Source: Oscillospiraceae bacterium (GTDB lineage: Bacteria; Bacillota; Clostridia; Oscillospirales; Ruminococcaceae). From it: DNA of 64,000 nucleotides. Below the pieces are notes generated by a model. It was given only the letters and a program-made list of their open reading frames with translations, searched no databases and was not told the origin of the DNA. Both the position numbers and the translations under genes were made by a program. Within the stretch, counting starts at the first letter, position 1, and each line of letters opens with the position of its first letter. Positions 16,481 through 25,049 of this stretch are shown in pieces. The stretch is taken from the NCBI GenBank assembly GCA_017512745.1, contig JAFWEV010000033.1:1-64000 (forward strand), written 5' to 3'.

Positions 16481-17275
16481 TCATTTGTATCTCTTGTATT
16501 TTGAATTGTAACTTCCCCACAGTCCGTATACCGAGTTCATTCTTGAGCTTCTGAGAAGATATATGGCCCAAAAGAGAACGAACAGCTGGATCAGCGCATA
16601 GATGTATATCGTCCAGCCGGGTGTCACGGCGTCGCCGTACCCGAACATGTATCTGAAAAGTTCATTTATCCAGTGAATAACTATCACGCTGAAAAGGTTC
16701 CTGCTTCTCAAATACAGCGCGCCGTACAGCATTCCCATAACGAAAGCATGGATAACCGTTATGAGAACGGTTACAAGATCCTCGCCTATTATGTCCTTGT
16801 ACTGAACGACCGCATAGAAAAGGCTCGAATATATGAGAGCGAATGCTACCTTTCCGCTCGTGTATCTCCTGCAGTAATAGGTGCTTGAGAGCACTATTGC
16901 CCTGAATATGGTCTCTTCGAAAAAAGCCGTGGCGAAAGCCACTATGACTGCCCTGATAAGATCGTCCGCCTCCGCAATGGGATCGTTCCTCACGATGCCT
17001 ATGAAAAGGTACCATATGCCCGCGGCGATACCGGGCAGACCGATATAAAGTCCCTGCCCGAATCTCTTGAAAATATATCCTATCTTGGCAGCAGTGTGAA
17101 ACAGCTTATATGCGCCCGCCAGTATCAGTGCAACAAGAATCGCCGCGAATGCACCCGTGACATCTTCATAGAATCCGAACTGGCCCACAAGAGCTGTCAG
17201 GAGAGCTACCAGAGTGTAAGATGCACCTATATATGCTGCAGATATCCAAAGGAAGTTTGCTCCGCTGAGTCTCAT
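16481..17275 (-). CDS. CPBP-family intramembrane glutamic endopeptidase
   Basis: 264-residue membrane protein with about seven to eight hydrophobic segments. The Abi/CPBP motif 1 appears as FFEETIFRAI, and a later HWINELFR supplies the conserved His. These proteases are related to eukaryotic Rce1; bacterial members act in peptide maturation, immunity to bacteriocins or signalling. It ends 17 bp before the MTHFSD-like start, so the two are likely co-transcribed. A second, unrelated-looking CPBP gene lies at 56768-57484. Confidence 0.88.
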   Translation of the reverse strand: MRLSGANFLWISAAYIGASYTLVALLTALVGQFGFYEDVTGAFAAILVALILAGAYKLFHTAAKIGYIFKRFGQGLYIGLPGIAAGIWYLFIGIVRNDPIAEADDLIRAVIVAFATAFFEETIFRAIVLSSTYYCRRYTSGKVAFALIYSSLFYAVVQYKDIIGEDLVTVLITVIHAFVMGMLYGALYLRSRNLFSVIVIHWINELFRYMFGYGDAVTPGWTIYIYALIQLFVLFWAIYLLRSSRMNSVYGLWGSYNSKYKRYK

Positions 17276-17299
17276 AGTGATCCTCCGTAAAAATCTTCA

Positions 17300-17327
17300 G
17301 GGACAGATGAAGACACCCATCTGTCCC
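17300..17327 (-). terminator. Hairpin between the M20 gene and the CPBP gene
   Basis: Perfect 10-bp inverted repeat GGGACAGATG / CATCTGTCCC with an 8-nt loop. In the direction of the M20 gene it is followed by TGAAGATTTTT, a weak U-tract, so it may be a partial terminator. Confidence 0.55.
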
Positions 17328-17344
17328 CTTTTGCGGCTCTAATT

Positions 17345-18538
17345 TCAGTCGTTGTATTTCTCGAGATAGTCGAATGCGACCTGTGTGAGGAATGCGGAAC
17401 CGTATTTGAATCCCGCTTCGTCTACCGTAAAGAAGTTACTGTGATTCGGATATTTGCCTGAGCAGACGAGATTTACGAATCCCGACGGGCAGTACTTCGT
17501 GTACTCTGCAAAGTCCTCTCCGCCCATCGTCGGGGAACCTCTGAACACCTTGTTGGCACCTACCACTTTTTCGGCGGCTCCCTTTGCGATATCCACCATG
17601 GTGTCATCGTTGATGAGAACTTCGGTGTTGACCTCATAGATCACTTCCGCGGTGCACTTGTAGCCAGCGGCGACGTTGCTTGCTATCCTCTGCATCATCT
17701 CGGGCATATTGTTGTTGAATTCCCTGTCGAATGTTCTAACCGTACCGATGATCGTCGCCTCTCCGGATATGATGTTGAATACCGACCCTGAGTTGATCTG
17801 TCCGATAGTGACAACGAGCGGCTTGAACGGATCGGAATCTCTTGAAACAAGAGTCTGAAGAGCCATGACTACCGCAGCTGCTGCTACGGAAGCGTCGGCG
17901 CCGGTCTGCGGGAAAGCACCGTGTGTTGCTTTTCCGTGGATCTTTATGGTGAACTTGTTGGCGGATGCGGCAGATGCGCCGTAATTGTACACATAGTATC
18001 CGGTCATGCCCTCTCTCGGTCCGATGTGCTGTCCGAAGATGGCATCAACGCCTTCAAGAGCTCCCATCTTACACATGAACTGAGCTCCGCCCATAGGCTC
18101 CTCGCCGGGGATGAAATTGCCTTTTCCCTCTTCGCCGGGCTGGAACAGAAGTCTTATGGTTCCGCCGAATTCATCTCTCACATCGTTGATGATCATTGCC
18201 GCTCCGAGAAGCATTGCAGCATGTGTGTCATGTCCGCATGCATGCATCTTTCCGGGAATCTCGCTTGAAAATTCGAGTCCGGTCTGCTCGGTCTGCGGGA
18301 GAGCATCGATATCCGCTCTGAGGGCTACCGTCTTATTTCCGGGTTTGTTGCCCTTGATATCACAGATGACGCCTGAGGGCTCAAATCTCTTGTATTCAAG
18401 TCCGATGCTGTCCAGTTCCTGGCAGATGCGGTCAGTCGTCCATTTTTCCTCGGAAGAGAGCTCCGGATGTCTGTGGAGTTCATGGCGGATGCCTATGACT
18501 CTGTCTTCATACTTTTTCGCAAGATCTAAAAAATTCAT
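17345..18538 (-). CDS. M20-family amidohydrolase (N-acyl-amino-acid / hippurate hydrolase type)
   Basis: 397 residues of the M20D metallopeptidase group. Metal-binding segments are HACGHDTHAAML, the EEG in LLFQPGEEGKG, GQHIGPREG, and MGGEDFAEY near the end. Members cleave N-acyl amino acids or short peptides in the cytoplasm. The ATG at 18538 has GGAGG seven bases upstream and is preferred to an in-frame start at 18559. It is divergent from a nucleoside hydrolase. The exact amide substrate cannot be read from sequence. Confidence 0.9.
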   Translation of the reverse strand: MNFLDLAKKYEDRVIGIRHELHRHPELSSEEKWTTDRICQELDSIGLEYKRFEPSGVICDIKGNKPGNKTVALRADIDALPQTEQTGLEFSSEIPGKMHACGHDTHAAMLLGAAMIINDVRDEFGGTIRLLFQPGEEGKGNFIPGEEPMGGAQFMCKMGALEGVDAIFGQHIGPREGMTGYYVYNYGASAASANKFTIKIHGKATHGAFPQTGADASVAAAAVVMALQTLVSRDSDPFKPLVVTIGQINSGSVFNIISGEATIIGTVRTFDREFNNNMPEMMQRIASNVAAGYKCTAEVIYEVNTEVLINDDTMVDIAKGAAEKVVGANKVFRGSPTMGGEDFAEYTKYCPSGFVNLVCSGKYPNHSNFFTVDEAGFKYGSAFLTQVAFDYLEKYND

Positions 18539-18573
18539 GGGTTTTCCTCCATAATGCATTTATTAACAAGTGT

Positions 18574-18620
18574 ATTATATCATCTGAACACGCATAAAAT
18601 GCACTGTGTTTTGATATAAT
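18574..18620. promoter_or_regulatory. Divergent extended -10 promoters
   Basis: Both sides carry TGATATAAT, an extended -10 element: on the minus strand at 18574-18582 for the M20 gene, and on the plus strand at 18612-18620 for the nucleoside hydrolase. Neither has a good -35. An inverted repeat AACACGCAT / ATGCACTGTGTT lies between them and could bind a shared regulator. Confidence 0.5.
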
Positions 18621-18658
18621 ATACATGGTAAAGCAGATTCTTTCAGGAGGTCATCACA

Positions 18659-19666
18659 ATGCGGGACAAGACCAAGATCATAATGGACGTCGATACAGGT
18701 TCGGATGACGCTGTTGCACTCATGATGGCAATGCTGTCGGAAGACATTGAACTGCTTGGTGTAACAACGGTAAACGGCAACCTGGAGGTTGCGCTTACTA
18801 CCGAGAACACCCTGAGAATGGTGGAATTCTGCGGTAAACAGGATACCGTAAAGGTATACCGCGGTGCAGAGTATCCTCTTGCTTCCACCTTGCTCCCGAC
18901 CACCGGGCAGAGCCTTCTGCCTATCCCGATCAGGGAGAGCATAGCGAAGGCGGATTATCATCATGCGACTCATATCCCCACTCCATCATTTACGATCCAT
19001 GAAGAGAAGGAGTCTGCCGTCGTATGGCTGATAAACACACTTCTCTCGTCTGAAGACGGTGAGATCACACTTGTTCCCGTAGGTCCGATGACAAATATAG
19101 CTCTCGCCATGCGCGCGGATCCGAGGATCATTCCGAAGATCAGGGAGATCGTCATGATGGCAGGCGGCATAGAGGCAAATGAGACGCCTTCAGCCGAATT
19201 CAATGTATGGGTCGACCCAGAGGCCATGGAGATAGTTCTCCAATCCGGATGCAAGATCACCATGTGCACCCTGGACGCCACGCACACGGCATACCTCACA
19301 AGCGATGATGCAGAGAGGATCAGAAGCATAGGGACAAAAGAATCGGATATGTGCGCAGATCTCATTCTCAAATACGGCTCGACCGGTGATCTGTCCAACG
19401 TGCTTGATGAGATCCACAGGATCCCCATCCACGATGCACTCGCAGTATGCTCGGTCGTTCATCCCGATGTTCTCAATACCATCTACTGCGACTGCCATAC
19501 CGATATAGGCAGAAGCTTCGCGTACGGCACAACGATCGTGGACAGGAGAAACCTTTCCGGCGACAGACCGAAGAACTGTTACTTCTCTCTCAGTGCCGAC
19601 AGACAGAAATTCGTAGATTGGATTGTGGAAGTCCTTGAGAAAGACAAGGCCCAAAAGAATGCCTGA
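18659..19666 (+). CDS. Nucleoside hydrolase
   Basis: 335 residues of the inosine-uridine nucleoside N-ribohydrolase family. The signature IIMDVDTGSDDAVAL gives the calcium-binding Asp cluster, and later segments VGPMTNIALAM, FNVWVDPEAM and the terminal IPIHDALAV complete the active site. These enzymes split ribonucleosides into base and ribose for salvage. GGAGG precedes the ATG. The length is normal. Specificity (purine, pyrimidine or broad) cannot be fixed here. Confidence 0.95.
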   Translation: MRDKTKIIMDVDTGSDDAVALMMAMLSEDIELLGVTTVNGNLEVALTTENTLRMVEFCGKQDTVKVYRGAEYPLASTLLPTTGQSLLPIPIRESIAKADYHHATHIPTPSFTIHEEKESAVVWLINTLLSSEDGEITLVPVGPMTNIALAMRADPRIIPKIREIVMMAGGIEANETPSAEFNVWVDPEAMEIVLQSGCKITMCTLDATHTAYLTSDDAERIRSIGTKESDMCADLILKYGSTGDLSNVLDEIHRIPIHDALAVCSVVHPDVLNTIYCDCHTDIGRSFAYGTTIVDRRNLSGDRPKNCYFSLSADRQKFVDWIVEVLEKDKAQKNA

Positions 19667-19671
19667 ACACT

Positions 19672-19700
19672 TTGAACTCTCACTCAAGGTATAGTATTAT
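19672..19700 (+). promoter_or_regulatory. Promoter of the GH25 gene
   Basis: TTGAAC (19672-19677), 17-bp spacer, TATTAT (19695-19700). It lies directly upstream of the lysozyme gene and after the nucleoside hydrolase stop. Confidence 0.6.
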
Positions 19701-19726
19701 TACAAAAACGCTACCGGAAAAAGTAT

Positions 19727-20992
19727 ATGTCTGAAGAAATCACAACCTTTAAAAAGAAAAAGAGAAAAGCAACCTGGCTATGGCTGATATTTCTGTTCCT
19801 CTTCACCGTTGGGAGCAGCACATACTGGTCCTATTGGGACGCTATTCACATAAATCCAATACAGTCATTCCTGCCGGCAAAAGACCACGTTCCGCCACCG
19901 ACCGTCACAGAGGCAAATGTCACAGTGGAATACGGAGACTACGTGAGGGCAAAGGATCTCATACAGGTATCCGGAGGCTGGCTGACCGAACCTGATAAGG
20001 TATATATCCCGGCAGTTCTCGGGACCGATGAACTTGAGGTCGAATATGCGGACATTGCAGGCGAGCCTTATACGGCTGCCGTAACTGTTACGGTGACCGA
20101 CAAGACTCCCCCGCTCATGATGTGCCCCGGTATCATATATGCAGACGTGGGAAAGGAGATGGATCCCATAGACTATCTCTTCTGCGGAGACAACTATGAT
20201 CCCAATCCCAAGGTCACCGTAGTCGGAAGCTACAGTCTTGAAGAGGTCTCCCAGTATACGCTCCAGTTCAGCGCGCAGGATATAAGCGGAAATACTTCCA
20301 CAAAGGATTTTGTTCTGATTGTGCGAGAGCCTATTGAAGACAACGACGAGGATGACTCCACTTATCCGGTCGCAGATTTCATTTCCAAATACAAATCCGA
20401 AGCCAACACAATCGGCATAGATGTGTCCTCATGGCAGGGCACCATTGACTGGCAACAGGTCAAGGCATCGGGCATAGATTTCGCCATTCTGCGCATAGGT
20501 CTGCAGCGCGGCGGTTACGGAGGAACCAACGAGATCGACACGGAGTTCCTGGCAAACCTTGAAGGTGCCAAAGCTGCGGGAGTCAAAGTCGGAGTATACT
20601 TCTACTCTTTCGCAAAAACCCCCGAAGAGGCAAGGCAGCAGGCGCAGTGGGTAGCCGGTCAGCTCGACGGAGAATCTCTTGATCTCCCCGTGGCATTTGA
20701 CTGGGAGAACTTCAACTACTTCACCGGCAGAGGTATCAGTTTCTATCAGCTGAACCGTACTGCAGAAGCTTTCATTGATGAGATGGAGAATCTCGGTTAC
20801 GAAGCAATGCTCTACGGCAGCGCCTCATATCTCACAAGAGTCTGGAAGGTCCCGGATGCCAAGGTCTGGGTAGCACACTATACCGAACAGACGGATTATG
20901 AAGGCGAATACATAATGTGGCAGGTAAGCCCCATCGGAGAAGTTCCCGGGATCGACGGTCACTGTGACCTGAATATTCTGTACAAAAACTAA
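19727..20992 (+). CDS. Membrane-anchored GH25 lysozyme (muramidase)
   Basis: 421 residues in three parts: a basic N-terminus and one transmembrane helix (about 17-34); an extracellular spacer of about 75-205 with an Ig-like bacterial domain (VTVTVTDKTPPL, DISGNTSTKDF); and a GH25 catalytic domain from about 228. The catalytic acids are Asp232 in GIDVSSWQG and Asp325/Glu327 in AFDWEN. GH25 enzymes cut the MurNAc-GlcNAc bond of peptidoglycan. Lack of a cleavable signal suggests the enzyme stays tethered to the membrane facing the wall, a housekeeping remodelling role rather than a phage lysin. Confidence 0.93.
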   Translation: MSEEITTFKKKKRKATWLWLIFLFLFTVGSSTYWSYWDAIHINPIQSFLPAKDHVPPPTVTEANVTVEYGDYVRAKDLIQVSGGWLTEPDKVYIPAVLGTDELEVEYADIAGEPYTAAVTVTVTDKTPPLMMCPGIIYADVGKEMDPIDYLFCGDNYDPNPKVTVVGSYSLEEVSQYTLQFSAQDISGNTSTKDFVLIVREPIEDNDEDDSTYPVADFISKYKSEANTIGIDVSSWQGTIDWQQVKASGIDFAILRIGLQRGGYGGTNEIDTEFLANLEGAKAAGVKVGVYFYSFAKTPEEARQQAQWVAGQLDGESLDLPVAFDWENFNYFTGRGISFYQLNRTAEAFIDEMENLGYEAMLYGSASYLTRVWKVPDAKVWVAHYTEQTDYEGEYIMWQVSPIGEVPGIDGHCDLNILYKN

Positions 20993-20999
20993 ATATTTT

Positions 21000-21043
21000 A
21001 AGACTTCATAGCGCATTTGAAAAGGGCTTTGAAGTCTTTTTTT
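21000..21043 (+). terminator. Intrinsic terminator after the GH25 gene
   Basis: Arms AAGACTTCA (21000-21008) and TGAAGTCTT (21030-21038) with a small inner stem, followed by a seven-T run. Confidence 0.8.
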
Positions 21044-21166
21044 GCCCTTTTTTCACCGATTTGTGCATAACATCAAATTAAGGGTGGATTTTTCGTTACT
21101 TTTATGGTATATTGTAATACGAACCCGATCCGAAACCCGTTCCTTTTGCACATTTTGGGGTGAAAA

Positions 21167-21688
21167 ATGTTTAACATTGGCGATTTGATAGTATACGGAG
21201 GCGAGGGTGTCTGCAAAGTTGATGCAATAGGCATACCGTCATCATCAATGGCGGATCTAGGAAAGATCTACTACACACTGTCCCCTCTCTACAGAGACGG
21301 ACAGATCTTTACACCGACTGATACAAAAGTATTCATGCGTCCTGTCATGAGCAAAGAAGAAGTTGAGGGTGTCATTGAAAACATTCCCAATGTCGACGCC
21401 ATGCCGGTAACGGAGAGAGATCCGAAACGGACAGAACGCACATACCGCGAATTCATTTCCTCACACAGGTGCAACGACATGATAGCCGTTATCAAGGCCG
21501 TTCACATCAAGAGAGGCGAAGGCGGCGGTACACCGAGAAAAACAAGTCAGACGGATGAACGCTATCTCAGGATGGCAGAGGATCTCCTCTACGGAGAATT
21601 CGCCGTGGCACTGGATATTCCGCGTGATGACGTCAGAAAGTACGTCGAGACAAGAGTCGAGAATATTATAGCCACACAGAATGCATGA
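21167..21688 (+). CDS. CarD/CdnL-family transcriptional regulator
   Basis: 173 residues. The N-terminal RNA-polymerase-interacting domain is seen as MFNIGDLIVYGGEGVCKVDAI followed by IYYTLSPLYRDGQIFTPTD, and the C-terminal helical DNA-binding part ends with LLYGEFAVALDIPRDDV. CarD proteins bind the RNA polymerase beta subunit and stabilise open promoter complexes. The start follows GGGGTGAAA. The GIY-YIG gene begins three bases after its stop, so the pair is one transcript. Confidence 0.92.
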   Translation: MFNIGDLIVYGGEGVCKVDAIGIPSSSMADLGKIYYTLSPLYRDGQIFTPTDTKVFMRPVMSKEEVEGVIENIPNVDAMPVTERDPKRTERTYREFISSHRCNDMIAVIKAVHIKRGEGGGTPRKTSQTDERYLRMAEDLLYGEFAVALDIPRDDVRKYVETRVENIIATQNA

Positions 21689-21691
21689 AAA

Positions 21692-21958
21692 ATGCCGGAA
21701 ATCAACTATACATACATTGTCAGGTGTTCCGACGGAACACTGTACACCGGGTGGACGAATGATCTTGGTCACAGGATCAGCGCTCACAACCAGGGCACCG
21801 GTGCCAAATACACAAAATCGAGAAGACCGGTCGAACTCGTATACTTCGAGGAATTCTCAACAAAATCCGAAGCTCTCAGAAGAGAGGCTGCAATCAAGAA
21901 GATGACGAGAGCTGACAAGCTTCTCCTCATATCACATCAAAAAACAAGCGCCACCTGA
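21692..21958 (+). CDS. GIY-YIG nuclease superfamily protein (UPF0213/YhbQ-like)
   Basis: 88 residues, typical for the stand-alone UPF0213 group. Motif elements are YTYIVRCSDGTLYTGWT (GIY...YIG equivalent), an Arg in LGHRISAHN, and the catalytic Glu in SEALRREAAIKKM. These small proteins are predicted nucleases with an unclear role in DNA repair. It is coupled to the CarD gene. Confidence 0.92.
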   Translation: MPEINYTYIVRCSDGTLYTGWTNDLGHRISAHNQGTGAKYTKSRRPVELVYFEEFSTKSEALRREAAIKKMTRADKLLLISHQKTSAT

Positions 21959-21984
21959 TCATCGGTCAGATGGCGCCTTTATTA
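21948..21984 (+). terminator. Bidirectional terminator hairpin
   Basis: GCGCCA (21948-21953) and TGGCGC (21971-21976) enclose a CCTGATC / GGTCAG inner pairing, with A/T-rich flanks on both sides. It overlaps the last codons of the GIY-YIG gene and lies between convergent genes. Confidence 0.7.
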
Positions 21985-21996
21985 TATCTTTTTCGG

Positions 21997-23691
21997 TTAT
22001 TCTATAGCGTTTACGATGGCAAAGATGTCGGCCTTGATCTTCTCGTTGACCTCTTTCGCCTTCTCTGCGCTGTCCTGATTGGAGTAGAAGTAGAACTTGA
22101 TCTTCGGCTCCGTGCCGGACGGTCTTATGGCGAACCAGCTGCCGTTGTCGAGCCAGAATCTGAGAACGTTGGATGCGGGAATATCCTCATAGCCGTTGAT
22201 ATAGTCTGCGACCTTGACGACCTTTGCTCCGCCCACTTCCGTCGGCAGATTCTCTCTCACAGTGGACATCATCCTCTTGATCCGCTCGGCTCCCTCGATT
22301 CCTTCGAGAACGATGTTCGGCTCGTCTTCATTGAAGTAGCCGTATTTCGCATAGATATCCTGGAGAACGTTCCATAGCGTCTTGCCCTGCTTTCTGTAAT
22401 ACGCTGCGGCTTCCGCTACGAGCATTCCCGCAGAAATACCATCCTTGTCGCGGATATCCGGACATGCTGCATATCCTACGGACTCCTCATAGCCGAACAT
22501 ATATTCATATCCGAGTTTCTGTACTTCGGGGATCCTTCCGCAGATGTTCTTGAATCCTGTAAGAGATTCGAACATCTTTACGCCGTACGCTTCCGCTATT
22601 ATGGAGCTGAGTGTACTTGTGACGATGGATTTGACCATTGCTCCGTTCTCAGGCAATGTTCCCGCATCTTTTCTTCCGTCGAGGATGTAGTTGACGAGAA
22701 GATATCCGGTCTGGTTGCCGTTGAGCCATACATATTCGCCGTTATCATCTCTGAGTTCGATGGCAAATCTGTCGGAGTCGGGGTCAGTAGCCATGAGCAG
22801 TTCTGCTCCGAATTTCTTTCCCAGCTCTTCGCTGAGTTTGAATGCCGGTGGGCTCTCGGGGTTCGGATAGCCTACTGTCGTGAAATCCGGATCCGGGTGC
22901 TCCTGCTCCTCGACAATAGCCCAGTTATGGAATCCCCTGTCCTTGAGCATTGTTCTGAACGGGATAGATCCGGCGCCGTTGAGGGGCGTGTATACGAGCG
23001 GGATATCGAGGTCGAGCTCATCTCCGCTGTGGATAGCCATCGCTTCGATCGCATCGAGATACATTCTGTCATACTCGGGGCCAAGGACTATTATCTTGCC
23101 CTCTTCAACGCCCTTGCTGAAATCGGATTTCTTGACGCCCGTGAACGCATCGACCGCGCAGATCTTTTCATACATTCCGTCTGCAACAGTGCTGCTGACC
23201 TGGCAACCGTCCTCCCAGTAAGCCTTGTATCCGTTGTATTCCTTCGGATTGTGGGAAGCAGTGATGTTTATACCCGAAATGGTGCCGAGCACGCGTACGA
23301 GATAGGCGAGCTCAGGGGTTGGTCTGAGGTCCGGGAACACATAGACTTTTATGCCGTTGGCGGCAAGAATGCCTGCCGTCAGCTGGGAAAACTCCTTGGA
23401 GAAATGTCTCGGGTCGTGAGCTATGACGACACCCTTGTCCATAGCCTCCTGGCCATGCTCAACGATATAGTCCGCAATACCCTGGGTAGCTTTTCCGACT
23501 GTCAGGAAATTCATCCTGTTGGTGCCGGCTCCGACCTTGCCTCTGAGTCCTGCTGTTCCGAATGCGAGGTCCTGGTAGAATCTCTCTTTTATCTCGGTCG
23601 GATCATCCTTGATGGCAATGAGCTCCGCCTTTAACGGGTCTCCGTCTTCAAGTTTCTCCAGCCATTCTTCATATCTTTTCTGGGCATCCAT
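21997..23691 (-). CDS. Phosphoglucomutase/phosphopentomutase-type alpha-D-phosphohexomutase
   Basis: 564 residues, the length of the PGM2/PgcA group. The active-site phosphoserine loop is ITASHNPKEYNGYK, the magnesium loop is ATDPDSDRFAI, the sugar-binding loop is GYEESVGY, and the phosphate loop is RPSGTEPKIKFY. It interconverts glucose-1-phosphate and glucose-6-phosphate (or ribose phosphates) for cell-wall precursor and glycogen metabolism. The ATG follows AGGAGG by nine to ten bases. Monocistronic. Confidence 0.93.
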   Translation of the reverse strand: MDAQKRYEEWLEKLEDGDPLKAELIAIKDDPTEIKERFYQDLAFGTAGLRGKVGAGTNRMNFLTVGKATQGIADYIVEHGQEAMDKGVVIAHDPRHFSKEFSQLTAGILAANGIKVYVFPDLRPTPELAYLVRVLGTISGINITASHNPKEYNGYKAYWEDGCQVSSTVADGMYEKICAVDAFTGVKKSDFSKGVEEGKIIVLGPEYDRMYLDAIEAMAIHSGDELDLDIPLVYTPLNGAGSIPFRTMLKDRGFHNWAIVEEQEHPDPDFTTVGYPNPESPPAFKLSEELGKKFGAELLMATDPDSDRFAIELRDDNGEYVWLNGNQTGYLLVNYILDGRKDAGTLPENGAMVKSIVTSTLSSIIAEAYGVKMFESLTGFKNICGRIPEVQKLGYEYMFGYEESVGYAACPDIRDKDGISAGMLVAEAAAYYRKQGKTLWNVLQDIYAKYGYFNEDEPNIVLEGIEGAERIKRMMSTVRENLPTEVGGAKVVKVADYINGYEDIPASNVLRFWLDNGSWFAIRPSGTEPKIKFYFYSNQDSAEKAKEVNEKIKADIFAIVNAIE

Positions 23692-23908
23692 AAAAACTGA
23701 TAACCTCCTGTTAAAACATATTTAACTGCATTAATTATATCCCATCAGCCTCTTAGGAATATATTGGCATAATCGATAACTTCGGCGTCGTTTTTTTGTC
23801 TCACAGCCGAATCAAATCATTGTTCCGGAGACCCTTTTACCAAATTGTCAGCCGTTACCGCATTCTTTTTCGTATGTAATTACCCTAAAGATTTGCGGGT
23901 TAATTTGT

Positions 23909-23942
23909 TATAATTTGTTTACACGTGTCAGCCACGTGAAAA
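23909..23942 (+). promoter_or_regulatory. serC promoter -10 and paired CACGTG operator candidate
   Basis: A perfect TATAAT (23909-23914) is followed by TTTACACGTG, a 5-bp spacer, and CACGTGAAAA (23918-23942). The two CACGTG halves (23922-23927, 23933-23938) form an inverted repeat across the likely transcription start, a good position for a repressor. The rest of the 273-bp gap (23692-23964) shows nothing else clear apart from a minus-strand TATAAT at 23734-23739 for the mutase gene. Confidence 0.5.
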
Positions 23943-23964
23943 CACTAGATCGAGGTATACAAAA

Positions 23965-25047
23965 ATGAAACGAGTCTTTAATTTCAGTGCAGGTCCGGCC
24001 GTGCTGCCGGAAGAAGTCCTTCGCGAAGCAGCAGCGGAAATGCTGGATTACCGCGGAACAGGCATGTCTGTTATGGAGATGAGTCATCGATCTAGTGCTT
24101 TCCAGACCATAATAGACGAAGCCGAGCAGGATATCCGCGACCTTCTTGGGATCCCGGCAAACTATAAAGTCCTCTTCCTTCAGGGAGGAGCCCACACACA
24201 GTTCGCCATGGTTCCGATGAATCTCATGAGAAACAGGGTGGCAGACTATATCCTCACCGGAAACTGGGCAAAAAAGGCCGCTGATGAGGCCGCTATCTTC
24301 GGAAAGGTCAATATCGTCGCGAGCTCAAAAGAGGCCACATACACATATATTCCGGATCTCAGCGATCTTCCCATAGACGAGGACGCTGACTATGTATACA
24401 TCTGCCAGAACAACACCATCTACGGAACAACTATCAAGCAGCTTCCGAACACCAAGGGCAAGGATCTTGTATCCGATGTCTCCTCCATGTTCCTTTCGGA
24501 ACCCATGGATGTCACGAAATACGGACTTGTCTACGGCGGTGTCCAGAAGAATGTCGGACCTGCCGGAGTAGTGATCGCGATAATAAGAGAAGACCTTATC
24601 CGCGACGATGTTCTTCCGGGAACTCCGACGATGCTCAAATACAAGACCCATGCAGATGCAAAGTCCCTCTACAACACTCCTCCCTGCTATAACATCTATA
24701 TGTGCGGTAAAGTGTTCAAATGGCTCAAGGCCATAGGCGGTCTCGAAGTCATGAAGGAGCGCAATGAGAAGAAGGCAAAGCTTCTCTACGATTTCCTCGA
24801 CTCATCTTCCCTCTTCAAGGGCACCGTCCGCGCCTGCGACAGATCTCTCATGAACGTTCCGTTCGTAACGGGAGACAAGGACCTCGACGCAAAATTCGTA
24901 TCCGAAGCAACGGCGGCGGGACTTGTGAATCTCAAAGGTCACAGAAGTGTCGGCGGCATGCGCGCAAGTCTCTACAATGCGATGCCGTATGAGGGAGTAA
25001 AAGCCCTCGTGGAATTCATGGAAAACTTTGAAAAGGAAAACAGCTGA
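23965..25047 (+). CDS. serC: Phosphoserine aminotransferase
   Basis: 360 residues, the normal SerC length. It opens with VFNFSAGPAVLPEEVL and contains LFLQGGAHTQFAMVPMNL and the PLP-lysine segment YGGVQKNVGPAG, then GHRSVGGMRASLYNA near the end. The enzyme transaminates 3-phosphohydroxypyruvate with glutamate to give phosphoserine. It is the first gene of serC-serA-DUF1015; serA starts two bases after its stop. A phosphoserine phosphatase (SerB) is not in the window. Confidence 0.97.
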   Translation: MKRVFNFSAGPAVLPEEVLREAAAEMLDYRGTGMSVMEMSHRSSAFQTIIDEAEQDIRDLLGIPANYKVLFLQGGAHTQFAMVPMNLMRNRVADYILTGNWAKKAADEAAIFGKVNIVASSKEATYTYIPDLSDLPIDEDADYVYICQNNTIYGTTIKQLPNTKGKDLVSDVSSMFLSEPMDVTKYGLVYGGVQKNVGPAGVVIAIIREDLIRDDVLPGTPTMLKYKTHADAKSLYNTPPCYNIYMCGKVFKWLKAIGGLEVMKERNEKKAKLLYDFLDSSSLFKGTVRACDRSLMNVPFVTGDKDLDAKFVSEATAAGLVNLKGHRSVGGMRASLYNAMPYEGVKALVEFMENFEKENS

Positions 25048-25049
25048 TC

